A stretch of 64,000 nt of DNA from Bufo bufo (taxonomy: Eukaryota > Chordata > Amphibia > Anura > Bufonidae), in contig NC_053390.1 in NCBI RefSeq assembly GCF_905171765.1, positions 592,931,793-592,995,792 on the forward strand, given 5' to 3'. The translations under genes and the position numbers were made by a program. Within the stretch, counting starts at the first letter, position 1; each line of letters begins with the position of its first letter. A model generated the notes under the pieces. It was not told where the DNA came from and searched no databases. It saw nothing but the letters and a program-made list of their open reading frames with translations. This document shows, one piece after another, positions 24,821-35,322 of this stretch.

Positions 24821-27800
24821 ATGATGAAGTTTCGCGGCTTATCTTTATTGGTTTGCCTTTGGACCATCTGGACCTTGAGTGGTCACTTGACCACTTACTT
24901 GATGGCCATCTTTGGCCACAGTACTGAAAGATCACCACTGATTGCTGTCAGGTAAGTGGAAACAGCAGGGGGTGATGAGAATTAGTAGGAAACAGATAGA
25001 CGTTTCCGTTGGTGGGGTCTATAAGCTGGGAAAATCCATTTATAAATGTGGACCCTCCATGATGTTACACTTATCTGTCTATGATATGTGCGCTTCGAGG
25101 GGTTGGTGTATACACTGCACGCCCTCTAATTTTGGGCCCAACCCCCAACCTAACTATGGGAATTACATCGGTTAATGGGAAGTAGATGGAGAAGAGAAAA
25201 ATGGAGATTTATGGAATTCAGCCAAATTCTTCCTGTGGTGATGTCAGAGACATGTCAGCCAATGAGCCTCGGCCCCGCTGATTTCTATTGTGTTCTATGG
25301 TAACCTCTGACCAATTGGCACCACTTGGATTTCTAATTCATTTTGCTATACAGAATTTTAGAATTATTGTTATTATTATTAATAAATGATTTCTTTTTCT
25401 TATTTCTTATTATTTTAGTGAGACTGGAGAAGAATTTCCAGTAAATATTGTATTTAGCGTGGCGTTCTCCATCTCTGCCCTCGTAGGTAAGTCTCCTTTC
25501 TGGTAAACCTCCAGTAGGAAAATCTCCTCTGTCAGTCATTACCAGATGTCATATTTAAAGGGGAAGTACGCTTTAATGTAAAAGGTATTTGCGCCCTTCC
25601 CCCTCATTAACATAATCTCTTCATTTATAGATTAAAGTCTGTATTGTTTTTGTCTTTCAGAAGCAGTCATCATCTACCTCATGCATCGATACCATGAGAT
25701 GCGGACCGCTGAGCACAGCCGGTGCAAGAAAGCATTTGAGACCTTCATGCTAATCACCGAATGGACTGTGTGCATCGGGGGCATAGCAACAGCCATTTGT
25801 CAGGTTTGTAAAACATCTAGACCCAGGAGAAGACCTCACCTCATCCCCTTCTACTCCTGGTAGAGGAAAGATGTCCGTGTACATCGTTAGCCCCCCATAA
25901 TCTGCTCTTTATCAGGATCTGCGCTCCAGGAGTATATATAATATTATCTCTATGTCTCATTCTAGGGAAAACTGTTCCCGTGTATCCACCAAGCCTTTGT
26001 CACACCGGCAGTTGTCCTCGGGGCATTAATTCAGCTCAGAACGGCTATAGCCCTGCATCCCATCTCCAGGAGCAGCCGCTGCATGTCCCACACCAGGACC
26101 ATATCTGCTTATGTGACATCGTTCACCACCCTGATAAGTATCCTTTACAGAAGGCAGAGGGTTAACTTCAGAGATCTTGTGCCCTTGATACCAAGCCCCC
26201 ATGTACCCCGGGGCATTATAGCAGAAGACTGGTATCAGGGGCAGGAGATGGCACATGGGAGGGCACGGCCCATAATAGAAGTAATACATTGACAGGAGGA
26301 GTATTGGAGTTTCAATATATAATGACTAGTAATGACTAGTGTTGAGCGAACAGTTCGAGCATAGTTCGGGTCCGTACCGAATTTTGGGGTGTTCGTGACA
26401 CGGACCCGAACCCGAACTTTTTCGTAAAAGTTCGGGTTCGGGTTCGTCGTTCGGCATGTATTTTGGCGCATTTTGAAAGGCTGCAAAGCAGCCAATCAAC
26501 ATGCATCATAAATACTTGCCCTAAGATGCCATCGCAGCCATGCCTACTATTGGCAAGGCTGTGATTGGCCAAGTGCAGCATGTGACTCAGCCTCTTTATA
26601 AGCTTGTGCGCACGTCGGGACGTGCTCACTCCCGATGTGAATAGAACAGGGATAGACGCAGCTGATGCTAGGGCGAGAATAGGCAGGGATAATTGAATAA
26701 CTGGAAGCAAATTTCTCTCCTCCACCTGTGATTCATCTGAACAACTGCAGCTGAGCTGCTTTTTTGATAGGGATTGGCTATTTTTAGAGTGGCCAGAGTG
26801 ATTTTTCCATCCACATGTACCTGGGCTGACCGCCGGCCGCCATTTTGCGACTTGTAGTGCTGCAGCAGAAGCTGCCACAGTGTGCATTCCAAAGCTCCAA
26901 ACAAGTCAGACATCTACACCTGGGATTCAGACCAATAGCGATTTAGCAGCACAGTCCAAGGCTATTTTTTTTAAAGGTTGTGCAGACCATTTTGTGGCAC
27001 ATGTTACTGGGCTGATAGGCGGCGGCCATCTTGGGACTAGTGCTGCAGCACAATCTCTCCCAACGTCCATTAATCACTTGTAATAGTGGTCTGTGCCATA
27101 GAAATCCTACATCAGGGACTTGGGTGTGCTTGTGTCACCCCTACTAATACCAGTCCACCTGTAATCCATACAGTGAAAAGCCATAAAGTATTCCAGTGAG
27201 GGAATTTTTATTTTATTTAAAAAAGGCCAAGTTAGTTTATCTGGCGTTCAATATACTAGATACAGTTAGGCCTGCGTTTCATACATCTGGAATTAGCAAA
27301 CTAATGTGCTGGGGTTGGGAAAACATATATGTATCCATACTAGAATCTGTCAAAGAAAGCGGTACTCACATATAACAGTCATTCCATCTGTAATCCATAC
27401 AGTCAAAAGACTGAAAGTATTCCAGTGAGGGAATTTTTTTTATTTAAAAAAGGCCAAGTTAGTTTATCTGGCGTTCAATATACTAGATACAGTTAGGCCT
27501 GCGTTTCATACATCTGGAATTAGCAAACTAATGTGCTGGGGTTGGGAAAACATATATGTACCCATACTAGAATCTGTCAAAGAAAGCGGTACTCACATAT
27601 AACAGTCATTCCATCTGTAATCCATACAGTCAAAAGACTGAAAGTATTCCAGTGAGGGGATTTTTTTTATTTAAAAAAGGCCAAGTTAGTTTATCTGGCG
27701 TTCAATATACTAGATACAGTTAGGCCTGCGTTTCATACATCTGGAATTAGCAAACTAATGTGCTGGGGTTGGGAAAACATATATGTACCCATACTAGAAT

Positions 27801-30800
27801 CTGTCAAAGAAAGCGGTACTCACATATAACAGTCATTCCATCTGTAATCCATACAGTCAAAAGACTGAAAGTATTCCAGTGAGGGAATTTTTTTTTATTT
27901 AAAAAAGGCCAAGTTAGTTTATCTGGCGTTCAATATACTAGATACAGTTAGGCCTGCGTTTCATACATCTGGAATTAGCAAACTAATGTGCTGGGGTTGG
28001 GAAAACATATATGTACCCATACTAGAATCTGTCAAAGAAAGCGGTACTCACATATAACAGTCATTCCATCTGTAATCCATACAGTCAAAAGACTGAAAGT
28101 ATTCCAGTGAGGGGATTTTGCTTATAAAAAATAATATATTTCATTGTGGTGCGAGTTGAATCGCAACAATGAAGAAAAATACTATTAAGGGACGAGGACG
28201 CGGTCGTGGTGGTGTCCGTGGAGCCTCTGTTGCTGGTAGAGGACGTGGCCGTTCGGCCCCAGGCGCACACAGTAGGGAACGAACTCCCTCAACTAGCCGG
28301 CAGAATGTACCGCAATATCTCGTGGGGCCCAATGCCGCTCTTAGGATGGTAAGGCCTGAGCAGGTACAGGCATTAATCAATTGGGTGGCCGACAGTGCTT
28401 CCAGCACGTTCACCACATGGTCTTCCACCCAGTCTTCTGCGGAAAGCGCACAGGTGGCACCTGAAAACCAAGCCCATCAGTCTGTCACATCACCCCCAAG
28501 CATATCAGGGAAACGGTCTGAGCCACAAGTTATGCAGCAGTCTCTTCTTCTGTTTGAAGACTCTGCTTCCAGGGTTTCCCAGGGGCGTCCACCTAGCCCT
28601 TCCCCAGTGGAGGAAGACATACCATGCACTGACGCACAACCACTTATGTCTCCAGATGAAGAGGACATGGGAATACCACCACAGCAGAGTCACCGACTCT
28701 CTGATGATGACGAAACACAGGTGCCCACTGCCGCGTCTTTTTGCAGTGTGCAGACTGAACAGGAGGAGGTCAGGGAGGGAGACTGGGTGGAAGACGATGC
28801 AGAGGACGATGAGGTCTTAGACCCCACATGGACTGAAGGTCGTGGCGATGACTTTCACAGTTCAGAGGAAGAGGTAGTGGTGAGACCGAGACAACAGCGA
28901 AGCCAAAGAGGGAGCAGGGGGCCAAAGCAGACGAGCCGCCGCCCCCAGAGTTCGCCTGCTACTGGACATCGCCAACAGGGACCCAGCCCCACAAAGGCAG
29001 CTTCAAAGAGTTCCCTGGCATGGCACTTCTTTAAACAATGTCCTACCGACAAGACCCGAGTGACTTGCACGCTCTGCCATCAGAGCCTGAGGCGAGGCAT
29101 TAACGTTCTGAACCTCAGCACAACCTGCATGACCAGGCATCTACATGCAAAGCATGAACTGCAGTGGGGTACACACCTTAAAAACCAGGCACTCGCTGAG
29201 GCTCCCCCTGCTCCCTCTACCGCTGCTGCCTCGGCTTCCGCCTCGAGAGGAATGTTGCCACCTGCCGAGCAGCAAACAGAGGATGTGCCACCGACACCAC
29301 CACCACCGCCACCGTCAACTAGCGTCTCCACTATATCACACAGCAGCGTTCAGCTCTCAATATCTCAAACCTTAGAGAGGAAGCGCAAATTCCCCCCGAG
29401 TCACCCTCGAGCCCTTGGCCTGAACGCCAGCATTTCTAAACTGCTGGCCTTTGAAATGCTGTCATTCCGGCTGGTGGACACAGACAGCTTCAAACAGCTG
29501 ATGGCCATGGCTGTCCCGCAGTATGTGGTTCCCAGCCGCCACTACTTCTCCAAGACAGCCGTGCCTTCCCTGCACATGCAAGTGTCCGATAAAATCAAGT
29601 GTGAACTGCGCAACGCCATTTGTGGCAAGGTCCACCTAACCACAGATACGTGGACCAGTAAGCACGGCCAGGGACGCTATATCTCACTAACTGCACACTG
29701 GATGAATGTAGTGGCGGCTGGGCCCCCGGCGGACAGTTCCTTGGCGCACGTCCTTCCGCCCCCTAGGATCGCAGGGCATCATTCTCTGCCTCCTGTAGCC
29801 TCCTCCTCCTACTCGGCTTCCTCCTCCACTGCTTCCACCAGCTCATCCGGTCAGCCACACACCTTCACCACCAACTTCAGCACAGCCCGGGGTAAACGTC
29901 AGCAGGCCATTCTGAAACTCATATGTTTGGGGGACAGGCCCCACAGCGCAAAGGAGTTGTGGCGGGGTATTGAACAACAGACCGACGAGTGGTTTCTGCC
30001 GGTGGGCCTCAAGCCAGGCCTGGTGGTATGCGATAATGGGCGAAATCTCGTGGCAGCTCTGGGACTAGCCGGTTTGACGCACATCCCTTGCCTGGCGCAT
30101 GTGCTGAACTTGGTGGTGCAGAGGTTCATTCACCACTACCCCAACATGTCAGAGCTGCTGCATAAAGTGCGGGCCGTCTGTGCGCGCTTCCGCCGTTCAC
30201 ATCCTGCCGCTGCTCGCCTGTCTGCGCTACAGCGGAACTTCGGCCTTCCCGCTCACCGCCTCATATGCGACGTGCCCACCCGGTGGAACTCCACCTTGCA
30301 CATGCTGGAGAGACTGTGCGAGCAGCAGCAGGCCATAGTGGAGTTTCAGCTGCAGCACGCTCGCGTCAGTCGTACTGCCGAACAGCACCACTTCACCACC
30401 AATGATTGGGCCTCCATGCGAGACCTGTGTGCCCTGCTGCGCTGTTTCGAGTACTCCACCAACATGGCCAGTGGCGATGACACTGTTATCAGAGTTACAA
30501 TACCACTTCTATGTCTCCTTGAGAAAACACTTAGGGCAATGATGTTAGAGGAGGTGGCCCAGGTGGAGGAGGAGGAGGATGAGGGCTCGTTTCTAACACT
30601 TTCGGGCCAGTCTGTTCGAAGTGGCTCAGAGGGAGGTTTGTTTAAGCAGCAGAGGACAGGTTCACAAGTCGCCAGCCAAGGCACTGTACTGGAGGACGAG
30701 GAGGATGAGGAGGAGGAGGTGGAGGGGGACGAGGATGACGCAAGTTCACAGCGGGGTGGCAGCCCAGGCCCATCACTGGTGCGTGGCTGGGGGGATACGG

Positions 30801-33800
30801 TGGACGATGACGATACGCCTCCCACAGAAGACAGCTTGTCCTTACCCATGGGTAGCCTGGCCCACATGAGCGAATATATGCTCCAATGCCTGCGCAACGA
30901 CAGCAGAGTTGCCCACGTTTTAACGTGTGCAGACTACTGGGTGGCCACCCTGCTGGATCCCCGGTATAAAGACAATGTGCCCACTTTAATTCCTGAACTG
31001 GAGCGCGACCGTAAGATGCGCGAGTACAAGCGCACGCTGATAGAGGCGCTCTTGAGAGCATTCCCACATGTCACAGGGGAACAGGTAGAAGGTGAAGGCA
31101 GAGGAGTGGCAAGAGGTCGCCAACGCAGCTGTGTCACGGCCAGCTCATCTGAGGGCAGGGTTAGCATGGCAGAAATGTGGAAAAGTTTTGTCTCCACGCC
31201 ACAGCTATCTGCACCGACACCTGATACGGAACGTGTTAGCAGGAGGCAGCATTTCACTAACATGGTTGAACAGTATGTCTGCACACCCCTCCACATCCTG
31301 ACGGATGGTTCGGCCCCATTCAACTACTGGGTTTCGAAATTGTCCACGTGGCCAGAGTTAGCATGTTATGCCTTGGAGGTGCTTTCCTGCCCGGCGGCCA
31401 GCGTTTTATCTGAACGCGTATTCAGCACGGCAGGGGGCGTCATTACTGACAAGCGCAGCCGCCTGTCCACAGCCAACGTGGACAAGCTGACCTTCATAAA
31501 GATGAACCAGGCATGGATCCCACAGGACCTGTCCCTCCCTTGTGCAGAGTAGTCCTTATTAACTGCCTAAAACATGTCTTGTTGTGCTACGGGCCACTTC
31601 TTTATTTGATACAAATTTTATGAAACCCACAGTTGAATGAAACTCTTCTCTGTCTGGGCGCCGGGGCCTAACCAGATGAAAGTGGCCGGTTAAACTAACG
31701 GGTGACATGAAGCCATAACCTCTGCCATGCTACCTCTGTCTTCTGTCTGGGTGCTGAGGCCTAAGTCAAATAAAGCGGTCTTCTGCTGTGCTGGGGGATA
31801 TGAAGCTAATCTCTGACCTCTCTCCTCTGTCTGGGTCCAAAGGCCTAAATCACTGAAAGAGGCCTTCTCCTGTGGTGTGTGATATGATGCCAGAATATGT
31901 GCTGTGGGGCCTCTCTCCTCTTCCTGGGTGCGGGGGTCAAAGTAACTCAATGGTGGCTTCTCCTGTGGTGGCTGATATGATGCCAGAATATGTGCTGTGG
32001 GGCCTCTCTCCTCTTCCTGGGTGCAGGGGTCAAAGTAACTCAATGGTGGCTTCTCCTGTGGTGGCTGATATGATGCCAGAATATGTGCTGTGGTGCCTCT
32101 CTCCTCTTCCTGGGTGCGGGGGTCAAAGTAACTCAATGGTGGCTTCTCCTGTGGTGGCTGATATGATGCCAGAATATGTGCTGTGGGGCCTCTCTCCTCT
32201 TCCTGGGTGCAGGGGTCAAAGTAACTCAATGGTGGCTTCTCCTGTGGTGGTTAGTATGATGCCAGAATATGTGCTGTGGGGCCTCTCTCCTCTTCCTGGG
32301 TGCAGGGGTCAAAGTAACTCAATGGTGGCTTCTCCTGTGGTGGTTAGTATGATGCCAGAATATGTGCTGTGGGGCCTCTCTCCTCTTCCTGGGTGCAGGG
32401 GTCAAAGTAACTCAATGGTGGCTTCTCCTGTGGTGGCTGATATGATGCCAGAATATGTGCTGTGGTGCCTCTCTCCTCTTCCTGGGTGCAGGGGTCAAAG
32501 TAACCCAATGGTGGCTTCTCCTGTGCTGATTGATATAAAGCTGATGGTTGTGCCATCTGACATGGTTGCCAGGGTCTGATTCAATGGGGGCCTACTCCTG
32601 TGGTGGGTGATCTAAATGCCTGATTCTCTGCTGTGAAACCTCTCTCCTCCGTCTGGGTGTAGGGGTCAAAGTCTTTCAAAGTCGCCTTCTCCTGTGCTGA
32701 TTGATATGAAGCTGATGGTTGTGCCATCTGACATGGTTGCCGGGGTCCCATTAAATTGTGGCCTACTCCTGTGGTGGTTGATATGATGCCTGATTCTCTG
32801 ATGTGGAACCTCTCTCCTCTGTTTGGGTGAAGGGGTCAAAGTAACTAAATGGTGGCTTCTCCTGTGGTGGCTGATATGATGCCAGAATATGTGCTGTGGG
32901 GCCTCTCTCCTCTTCCTGGGTGCAGGGGTCAAAGTAACTCAATGGTGGCTTCTCCTGTGGTGGCTGATATGATGCCAGAATATGTGCTGTGGTGCCTCTC
33001 TCCTCTTCCTGGGTGCAGGGGTCAAAGTAACTCAATGGTGGCTTCTCCTGTGGTGGCTGATATGATGCCAGAATATGTGCTGTGGTGCCTCTCTCCTCTT
33101 CCTGGGTGCGGGGGTCAAAGTAACTCAATGGTGGCTTCTCCTGTGGTGGCTGATATGATGCCAGAATATGTCCTGTGGTGCCTCTCTCCTCTTCCTGGGT
33201 GCAGGGGTCAAAGTAACTAAATGGTGGCTTCTCCTGTGGTGGTTGATATGATGCCTGATTCTCTGCTGTGAAACCTCTCTCCTCCATCTGGGTGTAGGGG
33301 TCAAAGTCTTTCAAAGTCGCCTTCTCCTGTGCTGATTGATATAAAGCTGATGGTTGTGCCATCTGACATGGTTGCCAGGGTCTGATTCAATGGGGGCCTA
33401 CTCCTGTGGTGGGTGATCTAAATGCCTGATTCTCTGCTGTGAAACCTCTCTCCTCCGTCTGGGTGTAGGGGTCAAAGTCTTTCAAAGTCGCCTTCTCCTG
33501 TGCTGATTGATTTGAAGCTGATGGTTGTGCCATCTGACATGGTTGCCGGGGTCCCATTAAATTGGGGCCTACTCCTGTGGTGGGTGATCTAAATGCCTGA
33601 TTCTCTGCTTTGAAACCTCTCTCCTCCGTCCGGGTGTAGGGGTCAAAGTCTGTCAAAGTCGCCTTCTCCTGTGCTGATTGATATAAAGCTTATGCTTGTG
33701 CCATCTGACATGGTTGCCGGGGTCTGATTCAATGGTGGCCTACTCCTGTGGTGGGTGATCTAAATGCGTGATTCTCTGCTGTGTAACCTCTCTCCTCCGT

Positions 33801-35263
33801 CTGGGTGTAGGGGTCAAAGTAACTAAATGGTGGCCTACTCCTGTGGTGGGTGATATGATGCCTGGTTCTCTGCTGTGGGACCTCTCTCCTTTGTCTGGGT
33901 GCTGTGGTCAAAATAATAGTAAGTGACCTTCTCCATTGGTGGGTGACTTGAAGCCTGATTCTGTGCTATGGGACCTCACTCCAATTAATATTGTTTAATT
34001 TTTATTTATTTTATGTTAACTCATCATTTCCCTATCTACATTTGTTTGCAGGGGATTTAACTACATTTTGCTGCCTTTTGCAGCCCTCTAGCCCTTTCCG
34101 GGTGTGTTTTACAGCCTTTTTAGTGCCCAAAAGTTCGGGTCCCCATTGACTTCTATGGGGTTCGGGTTCGGGATGAAGTTCGGGTCGAGTTCGGATCCCG
34201 AACCCGAACATTTTTCGAAAGTTCGGCCGAACTCGTCGAACCCGAACATCCAGGTGTTCGCTCAACTCTAGTAATGACTTCTGCTATAAATATGTTACTT
34301 TCCTATGTACTACTACTTCCAGTGGTGGGAAGTCAGATAATGACAGCCATCTGTGAAGAAGACCAGATCGGCCAGGTACGTACCGTCATGTTCTCTACAG
34401 ACATAGGATGCTATTGCATGTCCTGCCGTGCTCTTAACAGACGTCTCCTAGGAGTTTTGTCACTATTGATATGGCCACAGTGCTCCTGAGTGACTGGAAC
34501 CTTCTACACATGTAGAGAACAGAACACACTATAATAATAGAATAGAACACAATATGAAGTATCCAGAGTCTTCCATTGGATTTTCTCTTTAGACTTATGT
34601 TCTCTTCTTTTCAGATTTTCCATATCATCTTCGTAATTTCAGACTGGATCATTGCATTTGGGTTCTGCCTCCATTACATGAGCTATTATAGCGATTTCCA
34701 GGTAGGTATACCGCTCCTCACATCCCCCTGGCCCATTATAAGCTGTCATAACTATATTCACCTGCTGTCCCTGGTGATGTCATCTCAGTGGCAGCAGTCA
34801 GATGACATGACTTCCTTAGGAAGACAACCGCTATATTGTTCGTGTAGTATCACACAACCTCCCATATCATTCATGGATGGTCTGTAGCAGCTGATACTTA
34901 CCTCTACATTACGACCTACAGTATATAGCAGGGTCCCCTTCCCTGACATCCATATTTATTCATAGACTATAAGGGTTGTCTTAAGGAGGCAACTCTGTAG
35001 AATGTATCTATTCTTGTTCTTATAGGGGGCACACAAGGGGCTTTAATAATAGGCACCGCCATTGAGCACCTCGTGATGGATTAGACATGAGCGGATTGTA
35101 CAGATAATGTGTCCTGTTTTATGTCTTCTCCATACAGTGTCTTACCATCAGATTCCCTGGTAGCATCAAGGAGGACTGGATAATTCTTATAGAAGACCTG
35201 GAGGCCAGTGATGCAAAGAACATCTCAAGAACATCTGAGCCAGATCTGGAAAAGGGGCCTTAA
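24821..35263 (+). CDS. DRAM/TMEM150-family protein, copy 3, hAT in intron 4
   Basis: Exons 24821-24951, 25419-25486, 25661-25803, 25966-26137, 34323-34375, 34615-34701 and 35138-35263; 259 aa with open frame. Differences from copy 1: H5R, P83A, L201I and N227S. All splice sites are intact, but intron 4 has grown from 243 to 8,185 bases through the hAT insertion. That element carries its own promoter-like sequence and a long sense-strand gene, so transcription through to exon 5 may be reduced or prematurely polyadenylated. Coding potential is clear; expression is uncertain. Confidence 0.78.
26560..26602 (+). promoter_or_regulatory. Possible hAT transposase promoter
   Basis: An inverted CCAAT box (GATTGGCC, near 26563) lies about 30 bases before TTTATAAG (near 26596), inside the left end of the transposon and facing the transposase. 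Position and motifs suggest a core promoter; no initiation site is visible. Confidence 0.4.
27150..28110 (+). repeat. Four ~228-bp tandem repeats upstream of the transposase
   Basis: CTGTAATCCATACAGT recurs with GTAATCC at 27161, 27390, 27617, 27844 and 28072, giving four full units and a fifth start of about 35 bases. Units 2-4 are almost identical to one another. The last ends about 60 bases before the transposase ATG. Confidence 0.93.
28169..31552 (+). CDS. hAT (BED-type) transposase, 1,127 aa
   Basis: One uninterrupted frame. Residues 7-30 are RG-rich and basic; about 150-240 are acidic. A BED zinc finger follows the LAWHFF segment near 283, with C300, C303, H324 and H329 (C-x2-C-x20-H-x4-H). 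The catalytic region has TTDTWTS with D493 and VVCDNG with D622, then CLAHVLN and RWNST (R705). A second acidic, low-complexity insert spans about 800-880. ATLLDPRYKDN follows, and the C-terminal hAT dimerisation block (about 1052-1110) contains CPAASVLSERVFSTAG. The enzyme would excise and reinsert elements carrying the 16-bp ends, acting in the nucleus. It is longer than many hAT transposases because of the acidic regions. The third catalytic residue (Glu) is not assigned here. No frameshift or internal stop; the first ATG of the frame is used. Related fossil copies exist at 1352-1591 and in every array unit. Confidence 0.93.
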   Translation: MKKNTIKGRGRGRGGVRGASVAGRGRGRSAPGAHSRERTPSTSRQNVPQYLVGPNAALRMVRPEQVQALINWVADSASSTFTTWSSTQSSAESAQVAPENQAHQSVTSPPSISGKRSEPQVMQQSLLLFEDSASRVSQGRPPSPSPVEEDIPCTDAQPLMSPDEEDMGIPPQQSHRLSDDDETQVPTAASFCSVQTEQEEVREGDWVEDDAEDDEVLDPTWTEGRGDDFHSSEEEVVVRPRQQRSQRGSRGPKQTSRRPQSSPATGHRQQGPSPTKAASKSSLAWHFFKQCPTDKTRVTCTLCHQSLRRGINVLNLSTTCMTRHLHAKHELQWGTHLKNQALAEAPPAPSTAAASASASRGMLPPAEQQTEDVPPTPPPPPPSTSVSTISHSSVQLSISQTLERKRKFPPSHPRALGLNASISKLLAFEMLSFRLVDTDSFKQLMAMAVPQYVVPSRHYFSKTAVPSLHMQVSDKIKCELRNAICGKVHLTTDTWTSKHGQGRYISLTAHWMNVVAAGPPADSSLAHVLPPPRIAGHHSLPPVASSSYSASSSTASTSSSGQPHTFTTNFSTARGKRQQAILKLICLGDRPHSAKELWRGIEQQTDEWFLPVGLKPGLVVCDNGRNLVAALGLAGLTHIPCLAHVLNLVVQRFIHHYPNMSELLHKVRAVCARFRRSHPAAARLSALQRNFGLPAHRLICDVPTRWNSTLHMLERLCEQQQAIVEFQLQHARVSRTAEQHHFTTNDWASMRDLCALLRCFEYSTNMASGDDTVIRVTIPLLCLLEKTLRAMMLEEVAQVEEEEDEGSFLTLSGQSVRSGSEGGLFKQQRTGSQVASQGTVLEDEEDEEEEVEGDEDDASSQRGGSPGPSLVRGWGDTVDDDDTPPTEDSLSLPMGSLAHMSEYMLQCLRNDSRVAHVLTCADYWVATLLDPRYKDNVPTLIPELERDRKMREYKRTLIEALLRAFPHVTGEQVEGEGRGVARGRQRSCVTASSSEGRVSMAEMWKSFVSTPQLSAPTPDTERVSRRQHFTNMVEQYVCTPLHILTDGSAPFNYWVSKLSTWPELACYALEVLSCPAASVLSERVFSTAGGVITDKRSRLSTANVDKLTFIKMNQAWIPQDLSLPCAE
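31553..31689. other. Transposase 3' flank
   Basis: AT-rich sequence following the stop codon, with no clear AATAAA signal. It leads into the 93-bp repeat array. Confidence 0.4.
31690..33960. repeat. Array of ~93-bp repeats in the hAT 3' region
   Basis: About 24 units built on GATATGATGCCAGAATATGTGC then CCTCTCTCCTCTTCCTGGGTGCAGGGGTCAAAGTAACTCAATGG. The core (31870-32520 and 32850-33230) has a regular 93-bp period. Diverged units at the edges and longer blocks carrying GCTGATGGTTGTGCCATCTG (near 32540, 32710, 33345, 33520 and 33690) form a higher-order pattern. Since 93 is divisible by 3 and the unit lacks stops in some frames, open frames run on both strands: 235 codons at 31872-32579 (+), 179 at 31690-32229 (-) and 199 at 32763-33362 (-), each with a 31-residue period. 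I do not call these genes. Confidence 0.9.
34323..34375 (+). other. Exon 5 of DRAM-like copy 3 resumes after the hAT
   Basis: The acceptor TTCCAG ends at 34322, only 52 bases after the transposon's right end, leaving 44 bases of original intron beyond the target duplication. The branch-point region therefore lies next to, or within, transposon DNA. Confidence 0.8.
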
Positions 35264-35322
35264 TTCAATCTATTCCTCATGGTTCCCTTTTGAGGTTGCC
35301 CTTATGATGCTGCCTTCCACAG

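Larger units (their letters stand above)
26337..34270 (+). mobile_element. Complete hAT transposon, 7,934 bp
   Basis: Ends are TAGTGTTGAGCGAACA and, on the other strand, TAGAGTTGAGCGAACA (one mismatch in 16). It is flanked by a perfect 8-bp target duplication GTAATGAC (26329-26336 and 34271-34278); the empty site ACTAGTAATGACTTCTGC is present in the other units. Both ends have dense GTTCGGGTTCGGG-type subterminal motifs (26350-26455 and 34133-34255), probable transposase-binding sites. Inside: promoter-like leader, four 228-bp tandem repeats, the transposase gene, and a 2-kb array of 93-bp repeats. The intact ends, duplication and frame suggest recent, possibly autonomous activity. Confidence 0.95.

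Noticed and set aside
26235..26887. Minus-strand frames over the left end of the hAT element
   Set aside because: They read through terminal and subterminal motifs on the strand opposite the transposase and show no domain.
31872..32579. 235-codon repeat protein on the plus strand (and 179/199-codon frames on minus)
   Set aside because: All result from a 93-bp unit divisible by three. There is no start context or terminal domain, and both strands are open equally.
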